The notes beneath the pieces were generated by a model. It saw only the letters and a list, made by a program, of their open reading frames with translations. It did not search any database and was not told the origin of the DNA. Positions 13,292 through 27,100 of a DNA stretch of 64,000 nt are shown here, piece by piece. Position 1 is the stretch's first letter. The number at the start of each line of letters is the position of its first letter. The stretch comes from Megalopta genalis (Eukaryota; Arthropoda; Insecta; Hymenoptera; Halictidae). Made by a program: the position numbers and the translations under genes. The stretch spans positions 33,903 to 97,902 of the forward strand of contig NW_027477108.1 in the NCBI RefSeq assembly GCF_051020955.1, in the 5' to 3' direction.

Positions 13292-15496
13292 TTAGCTTCA
13301 AATCCATGCGTAACATATGATTTAGCTTCAAATCAATGCGAAGTAGAAGGCTGGGCTTCAAATACATGCGAATTAAATGGTTTAGCTTCAAATACTTGTG
13401 ATATACATGATTTAGTTTCAACTGCATGCGAAACAAACGAGTTAGCTTCAAATCCATGCGAAACACATGATTCAGGTTTCAAATCAATGCGATATTAAAG
13501 GCATAGCTTTAAATCCATGTCAATTGAACGGTTTATCTTCAAATACTTGTGATATACATGATTTAGCTTCAACTGCATGCGAAACAAATGAGTTAGCTTC
13601 AAATCAATGCGAAGTGGGAGGTTTATCTTCAAATCCATGCGAATCAAATGGTTTAGCTTCAAATACTTGTGATATACATGATTTAGCTTCAATTGCGTGA
13701 GAAACAAACGAGTTAGCTTCAACTACAAGCGAAACACATGATTCAGGTTTCAAATCAATGCGATATTGAAGGCATAGCTTCAAATCCATGTCAATTGAAC
13801 GGTTTATCTTCAAATACTTGTGATATACATGATTTAGCTTCAACTGCATGCGAAACAAACGAGTTAGCTTCAAATCAATGCGAAGTGGGATGTTTATCTT
13901 CAAATCCATGCGAAACAAATGGTTTAGCTTCAAATACTTGTAACGTAGATGATTTAGCTTCAACTGCATGTTAAACAAACGAGTTAGCTTCAAATCCATG
14001 CGAAACACATGATCTAGGCTCAAATTTTTGCGAATCAAGTGGTATAGCATCATAGCTTCATATTCTAGAGAAACAGATCATTTAGATTCAGATACATGTG
14101 ACAAACATGATTTAGCTTCAATGCATGCGAAACAAACGAGTTAGCTTCAAATCGAAGAGAAACACATGATTTAGCTTCAAATCAATGCGAAGTAGAAGGT
14201 TTAGCTTCAAATCCATGCGAAACAAATGGTTTAGATTGAAATACTTGTGATATACATGATTTAGCTTCAACGGCATGCGAAACACACGAGTTAGCTTCAA
14301 ATCCAAGAGAAACACATGATTTAGCTTCAAATCAATGCGAACTAGAAGGCTTAGCATCAAATCCATGCGAATCAAATGGTTTAGATTCAGATACTTGTGA
14401 TAAACATGATTTAGCTTCAACTGCATGCGAAACAAACGAGTTAGCTTCAAATCAATGCGAAGTAAATGGTTTATCTTCAAATCAATGCGAAGTAGAAGAC
14501 TTATCTTCAAACCCATGCGAAGCAAGTGGTTTAGCTTCAAATACTTGTGATAAACATGATTTTGCTTCAATTGCATGCGAAACAAACGAGTTAGCTTCAA
14601 ATCAATGCGAAGTGGGAGGTTTATCTTCAAATCAATGCGAAACAAGTGATTTAGCTTCAAATACTTGCGATATACATGATTTAGTTTCAAGTGCATGCGA
14701 AACAAACGAGTTAGCTTCAAATCCATGCGAAACATATGATTTAGCTTCAAATCAATGCGATGTAGAAGGCTGAGCTTCAAATCCATGCGAATCAAATGGT
14801 TTAGCTTCAAATACTTGTGATATACATGATTTAGCTTCAATTGCGTGAGAAACAAACGAGTTAGCTTCAAATCAATGCGAAGTAAATGGTTTATCTTCAA
14901 ATCAATGCGAAGTTGAAGGCTTAGCTTCAAATCCATGCGAAACAAAATCTTTAGCTTCATATACTTGTAATATACATGATTTAGTTTCAACTGCATGCGA
15001 AACTATCGAGTTAGCTTCAAATCAATGCGAAGTGGAAGACTTATCTTCAAATCCATGCAAAGCAAGTGGTTTAGCTTCAAATACTTGTGATAAACATGAT
15101 TTTGCTTCAATTGCATGTGAAGCAAACGAGTTAGCTTAAAATCAATGCGAAGTGGGAGGTTTATCTTCAAATCAATGTGAAACAAGTGATTTAGCTCCAA
15201 ATAGTTGTGATATACATGATTTAGCTTCAACTGCATGCGAAACAAACGAGTTAGCTTCAAATCAATGCGAAGTAGAAGGCTTAGCTTCAAATCCATGCAT
15301 ATCAAATGGTTTAGCTTCAAATACTTGTGATATACATGATTTAGCTTCAACTGCATGCGAAACAAACTAGTTAGCTTCAACTCAATGCGAAGTAGAATGC
15401 TTAGCTTCAAATCCATGACAATCAAACGGTTTAGCTTCAAATACTTGCGATATACGTGATTTAGTTTCAACTGCATGCGAAACAAACGAGTTAGCT
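13292..15496 (+). repeat. 2.2-kb duplicated block, copy 2 (offset 3,947)
   Basis: This is the partner of 9,345-11,549. It differs by isolated bases, such as gcgatgtag against gcgaagtag near 14,758. At the right end one copy continues with gctacaaatcc and the other with gcttcaaatca, which marks the breakpoint. Confidence 0.87.
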
Positions 15497-15592
15497 TCAA
15501 ATCAATGCGAAGTAGAAGGCTTAGCTTCAAATCCATGCGAATCAAATGGTTTAGCTTCAAATACTTGTGATATACATGATTTTGCTTCAACT

Positions 15593-17401
15593 GCATGCGA
15601 AACAAACGAGTTAGCTTCAAATCCATGCGTAACATATGATTTAGCTTCAAATCAATGCGAAGTAGAAGGCTGAGATTCAAATCCATGCCAATTAAATGGT
15701 TTAGCTTCAAATACTTGCGATATACATGATTTAGTTTCAACTGCATGCGAAACAAACGAGTTAGCTTCAAATCCATGCGAAACATATGATTTAGCTTCAA
15801 ATCAATGCGAAGTAGAAGGCTGAGCTTCAAATCCATGCGAATCAAATGGTTTAGCTTCAAATACTTCTGATATACATGATTTAGCTTCAATTGCGTGAGA
15901 AACAAACGAGATAGCTTCAAATCCATGCGAAACATATGATTTACCTTCAAATCAATGCGAAGTAGAAGGCTTAGCTTCAAATCCATGCGAATCCAATGGT
16001 TTAGCTTCAAATACTTGTGATATACATGATTTAGCTTCAATTGCGTGAGAAACAAACGAGTTAGCTTCAACTACAAGCGAAACACATGATTCAGGTTTCA
16101 AATCAAAGCGATATTGAAGGCATGGCTTCATATCCATGTCAATCGAACGGTTTATCTTCAAATACTTGTGATATACATGATTTAGCTTCAACTGCATGCG
16201 AAACAAACGGGTTAGCTTCAAATCAATGCGAAGTGGAAGACTTATCTTCAAATCCATGCGAAACAAATGGTTTAGCTTCAAATACTTGTAATATAGATGA
16301 TTTAGCTTCAACTGCATGCGAAACAAACGAGTTAGCTTCAAATCCATGCGAAACACATGATCTAGCCTCAAATTTATGCGAATCAAATGGTATAGCATCA
16401 TAGCTTCATATTCTAGAGAAACAGATCATTTAGATTCAGATACATGTGACAAACATGATTTAGCTTCAACTGCATGCGAAACAAACGAGTTAGCTTCAAA
16501 TCGAAGAGAAACACATGATTTAGCTTCAAATCAATGCGAAGTAGAAGGTTTAGCTTCAAATCCATGCGAAACAAATGCTTTAGATTGAAATACTTGTGAT
16601 ATACATGATTTAGCTTCAACGGCATGCGAAACAAACGAGTTAGCTTCAAATCCAAGAGAAACACATGATTTAGCTTCAAATCAATGCGAACTAGAAGGCT
16701 TAGCATCAAATCCATGCGAATCAAATGGTTTAGATTCAGATACTTGTGATAAACATGATTTAGCTTCAACTGCATGCGAAACAAACGAGTTAGCTTCAAA
16801 TCAATGCGAAGTAAATGGTTTATCTTCAAATCAATGCGAAGTTGAAGGCTTAGCTTCAAATCCATGCGAAACAAAATCTTTAGCTTCATATACTTGTAAT
16901 ATACATGATTTAGTTTCAACTGCATGCGAAACTATCGAGTTAGCTTCAAATCAATGCGAAGTGGAAGACTTATCTTCAAATCCATGCAAAGCAAGTGGTT
17001 TAGCTTCAAATACTTGTGATAAACATGATTTTGCTTCAATTGCATGCGAAGCAAACGAGTTAGCTTAAAATCAATGCGAAGTGGGAGGTTTATCTTCAAA
17101 TCAATGTGAAACAAGTGATTTAGCTCCAAATAGTTGTGATATACATGATTTAGCTTCAACTGCATGCGAAACAAACGAGTTAGCTTCAAATCAATGCGAA
17201 GTAGAAGGCTTAGCTTCAAATCCATGCATATCAAATGGTTTAGCTTCAAATACTTGTGATATACATGATTTAGCTTCAACTGCATGCGGAACAAACTAGT
17301 TAGCTTCAACTCAATGCGAAGTAGAATGCTTAGCTTCAAATCCATGCCAATCAAACGGTTTAGCTTCAAATACTTGCGATATACATTATTTAGTTTCAAC
17401 T
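15593..17401 (+). repeat. 1,809-bp tandem superunit, copy 1
   Basis: This block is directly followed by a copy of the same length at 17,402-19,210. The two agree throughout except for a patch at 16,655-16,777 against 18,464-18,586. A third, longer relative begins within 19.2-20.6 kb, with landmark spacing 2,199 bp. Each copy has one +1 and one 8-bp landmark. Confidence 0.87.
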
Positions 17402-19210
17402 GCATGCGAAACAAACGAGTTAGCTTCAAATCCATGCGTAACATATGATTTAGCTTCAAATCAATGCGAAGTAGAAGGCTGAGATTCAAATCCATGCCAA
17501 TTAAATGGTTTAGCTTCAAATACTTGCGATATACATGATTTAGTTTCAACTGCATGCGAAACAAACGAGTTAGCTTCAAATCCATGCGAAACATATGATT
17601 TAGCTTCAAATCAATGCGAAGTAGAAGGCTGAGCTTCAAATCCATGCGAATCAAATGGTTTAGCTTCAAATACTTCTGATATACATGATTTAGCTTCAAT
17701 TGCGTGAGAAACAAACGAGATAGCTTCAAATCCATGCGAAACATATGATTTACCTTCAAATCAATGCGAAGTAGAAGGCTTAGCTTCAAATCCATGCGAA
17801 TCCAATGGTTTAGCTTCAAATACTTGTGATATACATGATTTAGCTTCAATTGCGTGAGAAACAAACGAGTTAGCTTCAACTACAAGCGAAACACATGATT
17901 CAGGTTTCAAATCAAAGCGATATTGAAGGCATGGCTTCATATCCATGTCAATCGAACGGTTTATCTTCAAATACTTGTGATATACATGATTTAGCTTCAA
18001 CTGCATGCGAAACAAACGGGTTAGCTTCAAATCAATGCGAAGTGGAAGACTTATCTTCAAATCCATGCGAAACAAATGGTTTAGCTTCAAATACTTGTAA
18101 TATAGATGATTTAGCTTCAACTGCATGCGAAACAAACGAGTTAGCTTCAAATCCATGCGAAACACATGATCTAGCCTCAAATTTATGCGAATCAAATGGT
18201 ATAGCATCATAGCTTCATATTCTAGAGAAACAGATCATTTAGATTCAGATACATGTGACAAACATGATTTAGCTTCAACTGCATGCGAAACAAACGAGTT
18301 AGCTTCAAATCGAAGAGAAACACATGATTTAGCTTCAAATCAATGCGAAGTAGAAGGTTTAGCTTCAAATCCATGCGAAACAAATGCTTTAGATTGAAAT
18401 ACTTGTGATATACATGATTTAGCTTCAACGGCATGCGAAACAAACGAGTTAGCTTCAAATCCATGCGAAACATATGATTTAGCTTCAAATCAATGCGAAG
18501 TAGAAGGCTGAGCTTCAAATCCATGCGAATCAAATGGTTTAGCTTCAAATACTTGTGATATACATGATTTAGCTTCAATTGCGTGAGAAACAAACGAGTT
18601 AGCTTCAAATCAATGCGAAGTAAATGGTTTATCTTCAAATCAATGCGAAGTTGAAGGCTTAGCTTCAAATCCATGCGAAACAAAATCTTTAGCTTCATAT
18701 ACTTGTAATATACATGATTTAGTTTCAACTGCATGCGAAACTATCGAGTTAGCTTCAAATCAATGCGAAGTGGAAGACTTATCTTCAAATCCATGCAAAG
18801 CAAGTGGTTTAGCTTCAAATACTTGTGATAAACATGATTTTGCTTCAATTGCATGCGAAGCAAACGAGTTAGCTTAAAATCAATGCGAAGTGGGAGGTTT
18901 ATCTTCAAATCAATGTGAAACAAGTGATTTAGCTCCAAATAGTTGTGATATACATGATTTAGCTTCAACTGCATGCGAAACAAACGAGTTAGCTTCAAAT
19001 CAATGCGAAGTAGAAGGCTTAGCTTCAAATCCATGCATATCAAATGGTTTAGCTTCAAATACTTGTGATATACATGATTTAGCTTCAACTGCATGCGGAA
19101 CAAACTAGTTAGCTTCAACTCAATGCGAAGTAGAATGCTTAGCTTCAAATCCATGCCAATCAAACGGTTTAGCTTCAAATACTTGCGATATACATTATTT
19201 AGTTTCAACT
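17402..19210 (+). repeat. 1,809-bp tandem superunit, copy 2, with conversion-like patch
   Basis: This is the second of two adjacent 1,809-bp copies. Between 18,464 and 18,586 it departs from copy 1 but matches the sequence near 10,780-10,905, including ggctgagctt and gcgtgagaaac. The total length is unchanged, so the patch replaced rather than inserted sequence. Confidence 0.85.
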
Positions 19211-19474
19211 GCATGCGAAACAAACGAGTTAGCTACAAATCCATGCGAAACATATGATTTAGCTTCAAATCAATGCGAAGTAGAAGGCTGAGCATCAAAT
19301 ACATGCGAATCAAATGGTTTAGCTTCAAATAGTTGTGATAAACATGATTTTGCTTCAATTGCATGCGAAGCAAACGAGTTAGCTTCAAATCAATGCGAAG
19401 TGGGAGGTTTATCTTCAAATCAATGTGAAACAAGTGATTTAGCTCCAAATAGTTGTGATATACATGATTTAGCT

Positions 19475-21651
19475 TCAACTGCATGCGAAACAAACGAGTT
19501 AGCTTCAAATCAATGCGAAGTAGAAGGCTTAGCTTCAAATCCATGCGAATCAAATGGTTTAGCTTCAAATACTTGTGATATACATGATTTTGCTTCAACT
19601 GCATGCGAAACAAACGAGTTAGCTTCAAATCCATGCGTAACATATGATTTAGCTTCAAATCAATGCGAAGTAGAAGGCTGAGATTCAAATCCATGCCAAT
19701 TAAATGGTTTAGCTTCAAATACTTGCGATATACATGATTTAGTTTCAACTGCATGCGAAACAAACGAGTTAGCTTCAAATCCATGCGAAACATATGATTT
19801 AGCTTCAAATCAATGCGAAGTAGAAGGCTGAGCTTCAAATCCATGCGAATCAAATGGTTTAGCTTCAAATACTTCTGATATACATGATTTAGCTTCAATT
19901 GCGTGAGAAACAAACGAGATAGCTTCAAATCCATGCGAAACATATGATTTACCTTCAAATCAATGCGAAGTAGAAGGCTTAGCTTCAAATCCATGCGAAT
20001 CCAATGGTTTAGCTTCAAATACTTGTGATATACATGATTTAGCTTCAATTGCGTGAGAAACAAACGAGTTAGATTCAACTACAAGCGAAACACATGATTC
20101 AGGTTTCAAATCAAAGCGATATTGAAGGCATGGCTTCATATCCATGTCAATCGAACGGTTTATCTTCAAATACTTGTGATATACATGATTTAGCTTCAAC
20201 TGCATGCGAAACAAACGGGTTAGCTTCAAATCAATGCGAAGTGGAAGACTTATCTTCAAATCCATGCGAAACAAATGGTTTAGCTTCAAATACTTGTAAT
20301 ATAGATGATTTAGCTTCAACTGCATGCGAAACAAACGAGTTAGCTTCAAATCCATGCGAAACACATGATCTAGCCTCAAATTTATGCGAATCAAATGGTA
20401 TAGCATCATAGCTTCATATTCTAGAGAAACAGATCATTTAGATTCAGATACGTGTGACAAACAAGATTTAGCTTCAACTGCATGCGAAACAAACGAGTTA
20501 GCTTCAAATCGAAGAGAAACACATGATTTAGCTTCAAATCAATGCGAAGTAGAAGGTTTAGCTTCAAATCCATGCGAAACAAATGCTTTAGATTGAAATA
20601 CTTGTGATATACATGATTTAGCTTCAACGGCATGCGAAACAAACGAGTTAGCTTCAAATCCAAGAGAAACACATGATTTAGCTTCAAATCAATGCGAACT
20701 AGAAGGCTTAGCATCAAATCCATGCGAATCAAATGGTTTAGATTCAGATACTTGTGATAAACATGATTTAGCTTCAACTGCATGCGAAACAAACGAGTTA
20801 GCTACAAATCAATGCGAAGTAAATGGTTTATCTTCAAATCAATGCGAAGTAGAAGGCTTAGCTTCAAATCCATGCGAAACAAAATCTTTAGCTTCATATA
20901 CTTGTAATATACATGATTTAGTTTCAACTGCTTGCGAAACTATCGAGTTAGCTTCAAATCAATGCGAAGTAGAAGACTTATCTTCAAACCCATGCGAAGC
21001 AAGTGGTTTAGCTTCAAATACTTGTGATAAACATGATTTTGCTTCAATTGCATGCGAAACAAACGAGTTAGCTTCAAATCAATGCGAAGTGGGAGGTTTA
21101 TCTTCAAATCAATGCGAATCAAGTGATTTAGCTTCAAATACTTGCGATATACATGATTTAGTTTCAACTGCATGCGAAACAGACGAGTTAGCTTCAAATC
21201 CATGCGAAACATATGATTTAGCTTCAAATCAATGCGAAGTAGAAGGCTGAGCTTCAAATCCATGCGAATCAAATGGTTTAGCTTCAAATACTTCTGATAT
21301 ACATGATTTAGCTTCAATTGCGTGAGAAACAAACGAGTTAGCTTCAACTACAAGCGAAACACATGATTCAGGTTTCAAATCAAAGCGATATTGAAGGCAT
21401 GGCTTCATATCCATGTCAATCGAACGGATTATCTTCAGATACTTGTGATATACATGATTTAGCTTCAACTGCATGCGAAACAAACGAGTTAGCTTCAAAT
21501 CAATGCGAAGTAGAAGGCTTAGCTTCAAATCCATACGAATCAAATGGTTTAGCTTCAAATACTTGTGATATACATGATTTTGCTTCAATTGCATGCGAAA
21601 CAAACGAGTTAGCTTCAAATCAATGCGAAGTGGGAGGTTTATCTTCAAATC
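19475..21651 (+). repeat. 2.18-kb duplicated block, copy 1 (offset 16,314)
   Basis: This block matches 35,789-37,965. Shared rare variants include gagttagattcaactac before a +1 landmark, gatacgtgtgacaaacaag after the 8-bp landmark and acagacgag in an E unit. The homology continues beyond 21,651 at a new offset of 16,592, because the partner has 278 extra bases there. Confidence 0.88.
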
Positions 21652-24192
21652 AATGCGAAACAAGTGATTTAGCTTCAAATAGTTGTGATATAAATGATTT
21701 AGCTTCAATTGCTTGCGAAACAAACTAGTTAGCTTCAACTCAATGCGATGTAGAATGCTTAGCTTCAAATCCATGCCAATCAATCGGTTTAGCTTCAAAT
21801 ACATGCGATATACATGATTTAGTTTCAACTGCTTGCGAAACAAACGAGTTAGCTTCAAATCCATGCGTAACATATGATTTAGCTTCAAATCAATGCGAAG
21901 TAGAAGGCTGAGCTTGAAATCCATGCGAATTAAATGGTTTAGCTTCAAATACTTGTGATATACATGATTTAGTTCAACTGCATGCGAAACAAACGAGTTA
22001 GCTACAAATCCATGCGAAACATATGATTTACCTTCAAATCAATGCGAAGTAGAAGGCTTAGCTTCAAATCCATGCGAATCCAATGGTTTAGCTTCAAATA
22101 CTTGTGATATACATGATTTAGCTTCAATTGCATGAGAAACAAACGAGTTAGCTTCAACTACAAGCGAAACACATGATTCAGGTTTCAAATCAATGCGATA
22201 TTGAAGGCATTGCTTCAAATCGATGTCAATTGAACGGTTTAGCTTCAAATACTTGTGATATACATGATTTAGTTTCAACTGCATGCGAAACAAACGAGTT
22301 AGCTTCAAATCCATGCGAAACATATGATTTACCTTCAAATCAATGCGAAGTAGAAGGCTTAGCTTCAAATCCATGCGAATCAAATGGTTTAGATTCAGAT
22401 ACTTGTGATAAACATGATTTAGCTTCAACTGCATGCGAAACAAACGAGTTAGCTTCAAATCAATGCGAAGTAAATGGTTTATCTTCAAATCAATGCGAAG
22501 TTGAAGGCTTAGCTTCAAATCCATGCGAAACAAAATCTTTAGCTTCATATACTTGTAATATACATGATTTAGTTTCAACTGCATGCGAAACTATCGAGTT
22601 AGCTTCAAATCAATGCGAAGTGGAAGACTTATCTTCAAATCCATGCAAAGCAAGTGGTTTAGCTTCAAATACTTGTGATAAACATGATTTTGCTTCAATT
22701 GCATGCGAAGCAAACGAGTTAGCTTAAAATCAATGCGAAGTGGGAGGTTTATCTTCAAATCAATGTGAAACAAGTGATTTAGCTCCAAATAGTTGTGATA
22801 TACATGATTTAGCTTCAACTGCATGCGAAACAAACGAGTTAGCTTCAAATCAATGCGAAGTAGAAGGCTTAGCGTCAAATCCATGCATATCAAATGGTTT
22901 AGCTTCACATACTTGTGATAAACATGATATAGCTTCAACTGCATGCGAAACAAACTAGTTAGCTTCAACTCAATGCGAAGTAGAATGCTTAGCTTCAAAT
23001 CCATGACAATCAAACGGTTTAGCTTCAAATACTTGCGATATACATTATTTAGTTTCAACTGCATGCGAAACAAACGAGTTAGCTTCAAATCCATGCGTAA
23101 CATATGATTTAGCTTCAAATCAATGCGAAGTAGAAGGCTGAGTTTCAAATCCATGCGAATTAAATGGTTTAGCTTCAAATACTTGCGATATACCTGATTT
23201 AGTTTCAACTGCATGCGAACCAAACGAGTTAGCTTCAAATCCAAGTGAAACACATGATTTAGCATCAAATTCAGGCGAAGCAGAAGGATTATCTTTAAAT
23301 ACATGAGAAACAAATGGTTTAGCGTCAAATACTTGTGATATACACGATATAGTTTCAAATGAAGGCGAAACAGACCAGTTAGCTTCAAAAACATGCGAAA
23401 CACATGATTTAGCTTCAAATCAATGCGAGGTAGAAGGCTTAGCTTCAAATACATGAGAAACAAATGATTTATCTTCAGATAATTGCGATATAAGTTACAT
23501 AGCTTCAAATGCAGGCGAAACAATCGAATTAGCTTCAAATTCAAGCGAAGTAGAAGGCTTAGCTTCAAATCCGTGCGAAACGTATAGTTTAGCTTCAAAT
23601 ACTTGTTTTATACATGATTTAACTTCAACTGCATGCGAAACAAACGAGTTAGCTTCAAATCATAGCGAAGTAGAAGGCTTAGCTTCAAATCCATGCGAAT
23701 CAAATGGTTTAGCTTCATATACTTGTGATAAACATGATTTATCTTCAACTGCATGCGAAACAAACTAGTTAGCTTCAACTCAATGCGAAGTAGAATGCTT
23801 AGCTTCAAATCCATGACAATCAAACGGTTTAGCTTCAAATACTTGCGATATACGTGATTTAGTTTCAACTGCATGCGAAACAAACGAGTTAGCTACAAAT
23901 CCATGCGAAACATATGATTTAGCTTCAAATCAATGCGAAGTAGAAGGCTGAGCATCAAATACATGCGAATCATATGGTTTAGCTTCAAATAGTTGTGATA
24001 AACATGATTTTGCTTCAATTGCATGCGAAGCAAACGAGTTAGCTTCAAATCAATGCGAAGTGGGAGGTTTATCTTCAAATCAATGTGAAACAAGTGATTT
24101 AGCTCCAAATAGTTGTGATATACATGATTTAGCTTCAACTGCATGCGAAACAAACGAGTTAGCTTCAAATCAATGCGAAGTAGAAGGCTTAG
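21590..24192 (+). repeat. 2.6-kb duplicated block, copy 1 (offset 16,592 then 16,532)
   Basis: This block continues the long-range duplication with 38,182-40,724. The offset drops by 60 bp where the partner lacks two units, near 23,502-23,561. It includes the diverged island at 23,232-23,621. With the preceding block, 19.5-24.2 kb and 35.8-40.7 kb form one 4.7-kb pair with two internal length changes of 278 and 60 bp. Confidence 0.86.
23232..23621 (+). repeat. Diverged 13-unit island (B-like) in domain A, copy 1
   Basis: Thirteen 30-bp units depart from the T/E/P/Q/S classes. They include aggcgaagc, acatgagaaac, atacacgatatag, agaccagtta, ataagttacatag and acttgttttatac variants. Several resemble domain B units more than the rest of A. 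The 390 bp keep exact 30-bp phasing. Confidence 0.85.
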
Positions 24193-27100
24193 CTTCAAAT
24201 CCATGCGAATCAAATGGTTTAGCTTCACATACTTGTGATAAACATGATATAGCTTCAACTGCATGCGAAACAAACTAGTTAGCTTCAACTCAATGCGAAG
24301 TAGAATGCTTAGCTTCAAATCCATGACAATCAAACGGTTTAGCTTCAAATACTTGCGATATACGTGATTTAGTTTCAACTGCATGCGAAACAAACGAGTT
24401 AGCTTCAAATCAATGCGAAGTAGAAGGCTTAGCTTCAAATCCATGCGAATCAAATGGTTTAGCTTCAAATACTTGTGATATACATGATTTTGCTTCAACT
24501 GCATGCGAAACAAACGAGTTAGCTTCAAATCCATGCGTAACATATGATTTAGCTTCAAATCAATGCGAAGTAGAAGGCTGAGATTCAAATCCATGCCAAT
24601 TAAATGGTTTAGCTTCAAATACTTGCGATATACATGATTTAGTTTCAACTGCATGCGAAACAAACGAGTTAGCTTCAAATCCATGCGAAACATATGATTT
24701 ACCTTCAAATCAATGCGAAGTAGAAGGCTTAGCTTCAAATCCATGCGAATCAAATGGTTTAGCTTCAAATACTTCTGATATACATGATTTAGCTTCAATT
24801 GCGTGAGAAACAAACGAGTTAGCTTCAACTACAAGCGAAACACATGATTCAGGTTTCAAATCAAAGCGATATTGAAGGCATGGCTTCATATCCATGTCAA
24901 TCGAACGGTTTATCTTCAAATACTTGTGATATACATGATTTAGCTTCAACTGCATGCGAAACAAACGGGTTAGCTTCAAATCAATGCGAAGTGGAAGACT
25001 TATCTTCAAATCCATGCGAAACAAATGGTTTAGCTTCAAATACTTGTAATATAGATGATTTAGCTTCAACTGCATGCGAAACAAACGAGTTAGCTTCAAA
25101 TCCATGCGAAACACATGATCTAGCCTCAAATTTATGCGAATCAAATGGTATAGCATCATAGCTTCATATTCTAGAGAAACAGATCATTTAGATTCAGATA
25201 CATGTGACAAACATGATTTAGCTTCAACTGCATGCGGAACAAACGAGTTAGCTTCAAATCGAAGAGAAACACATGATTTAGCTTCAAATCAATGCGAAGT
25301 AGAAGGTTTAGCTTCAAATCCATGCGAAACAAATGCTTTAGATTGAAATACTTGTGATATACATGATTTAGCTTCAACGGCATGCGAAACAAACGAGTTA
25401 GCTTCAAATCCAAGAGAAACACATGATTTAGCTTCAAATCAATGCGAACTAGAAGGCTTAGCATCAAATCCATGCGAATCAAATGGTTTAGATTCAGATA
25501 CTTGTGATAAACATGATTTAGCTTCAACTGCATGCGAAACAAACGAGTTAGCTTCAAATCAATGCGAAGTAAATGGTTTATCTTCAAATCAATGCGAAGT
25601 AGAAGGCTTAGCTTCAAATCCATGCGAAACAAAATCTTTAGCTTCATATACTTGTAATATACATGATTTAGTTTCAACTGCTTGCGAAACTATCGAGTTA
25701 GCTTCAAATCAATGCGAAGTAGAAGACTTATCTTCAAACCCATGCGAAGCAAGTGGTTTAGCTTCAAATACTTGTGATAAACATGATTTTGCTTCAATTG
25801 CATGCGAAACAAACGAGTTAGCTTCAAATCAACGCGAAGTGGGAGGTTTATCTTCAAATCAATGCGAAACAAGTGATTTAGCTTCAAATACTTGCGATAT
25901 ACATGATTTAGATTCAACTGCTTGCGAAACAAACGAGTTAGCTTCAAATCCATGCGTAACATATGATTTAGCTTCAAATCAATGCGAAGTAGAAGGCTGA
26001 GCTTCAAATCCATGCGAATTAAATGGTTTAGCTTCAAATACTTGTGATATACATGATTTAGTTTCAACTGCATGCGAAACAAACGAGTTAGCTTCAAATC
26101 CATGCGAAACACATGATCTAGGCTCAAATTTTTGCGAATCAATTGGTATAGCATCATAGCTTCATATTCTAGAGAAACAGATCATTTAGATTCAGATACA
26201 TGTGACAAACATGATTTAGCTTCAACTGCATGCGAAACAAACGAGTTAGCTTCAAATCGAAGAGAAACACATGATTTAGCTTCAAATCAATGCGAAGTAG
26301 AAGGTTTAGCTTCAAATCCATGCGAAACAAATGGTTTAGATTGAAATACTTGTGATATACATGATTTAGCTTCAACGGCATGCGAAACAAACGAGTTAGC
26401 TTCAAATCCAAGAGAAACACATGATTTAGCTTCAAATCAATGCGAACTAGAAGGCTTAGCATCAAATCCATGCGAATCAAATGGTTTAGATTCAGATACT
26501 TGTGATAAACATGATTTAGCTTCAACTGCATGCGAAACAAACGAGTTAGCTTCAAATCAATGCGAAGTAAATGGTTTATCTTCAAATCAATGCGAAGTAG
26601 AACACTTATCTTCAAACCCATGCGAAGCAAGTGGTTTAGCTTCAAATACTTGTGATAAACATGATTTTGCTTCAATTGCATGCGAAACAAACGAGTTAGC
26701 TTCAAATCAATGCGAAGTGGGAGGTTTATCTTCAAATCAATGCGAAACAAGTGATTTAGCTTCAAATACTTGCGATATACATGATTTAGTTTCAACTGCA
26801 TGCGAAACAAACGAGTTAGCTTCAAATCCATGCGAAACATATGATTTAGCTTCAAATCAATGCGAAGTAGAAGGCTGAGCTTCAAATCCATGCGAATCAA
26901 ATGGTTTAGCTTCAAATACTTCTGATAGACATGATTTAGCTTCAATTGCGTGAGAAACAAACGAGTTAGCTTCAACTACAAGCGAAACACATGAATCAGG
27001 TTTCAAATCAAAGCGATATTGAAGGCATGGCTTCATATCCATGTCAATCGAACGGTTTATCTTCAGATACTTGTGATATACATGATTTAGCTTCAACTGC

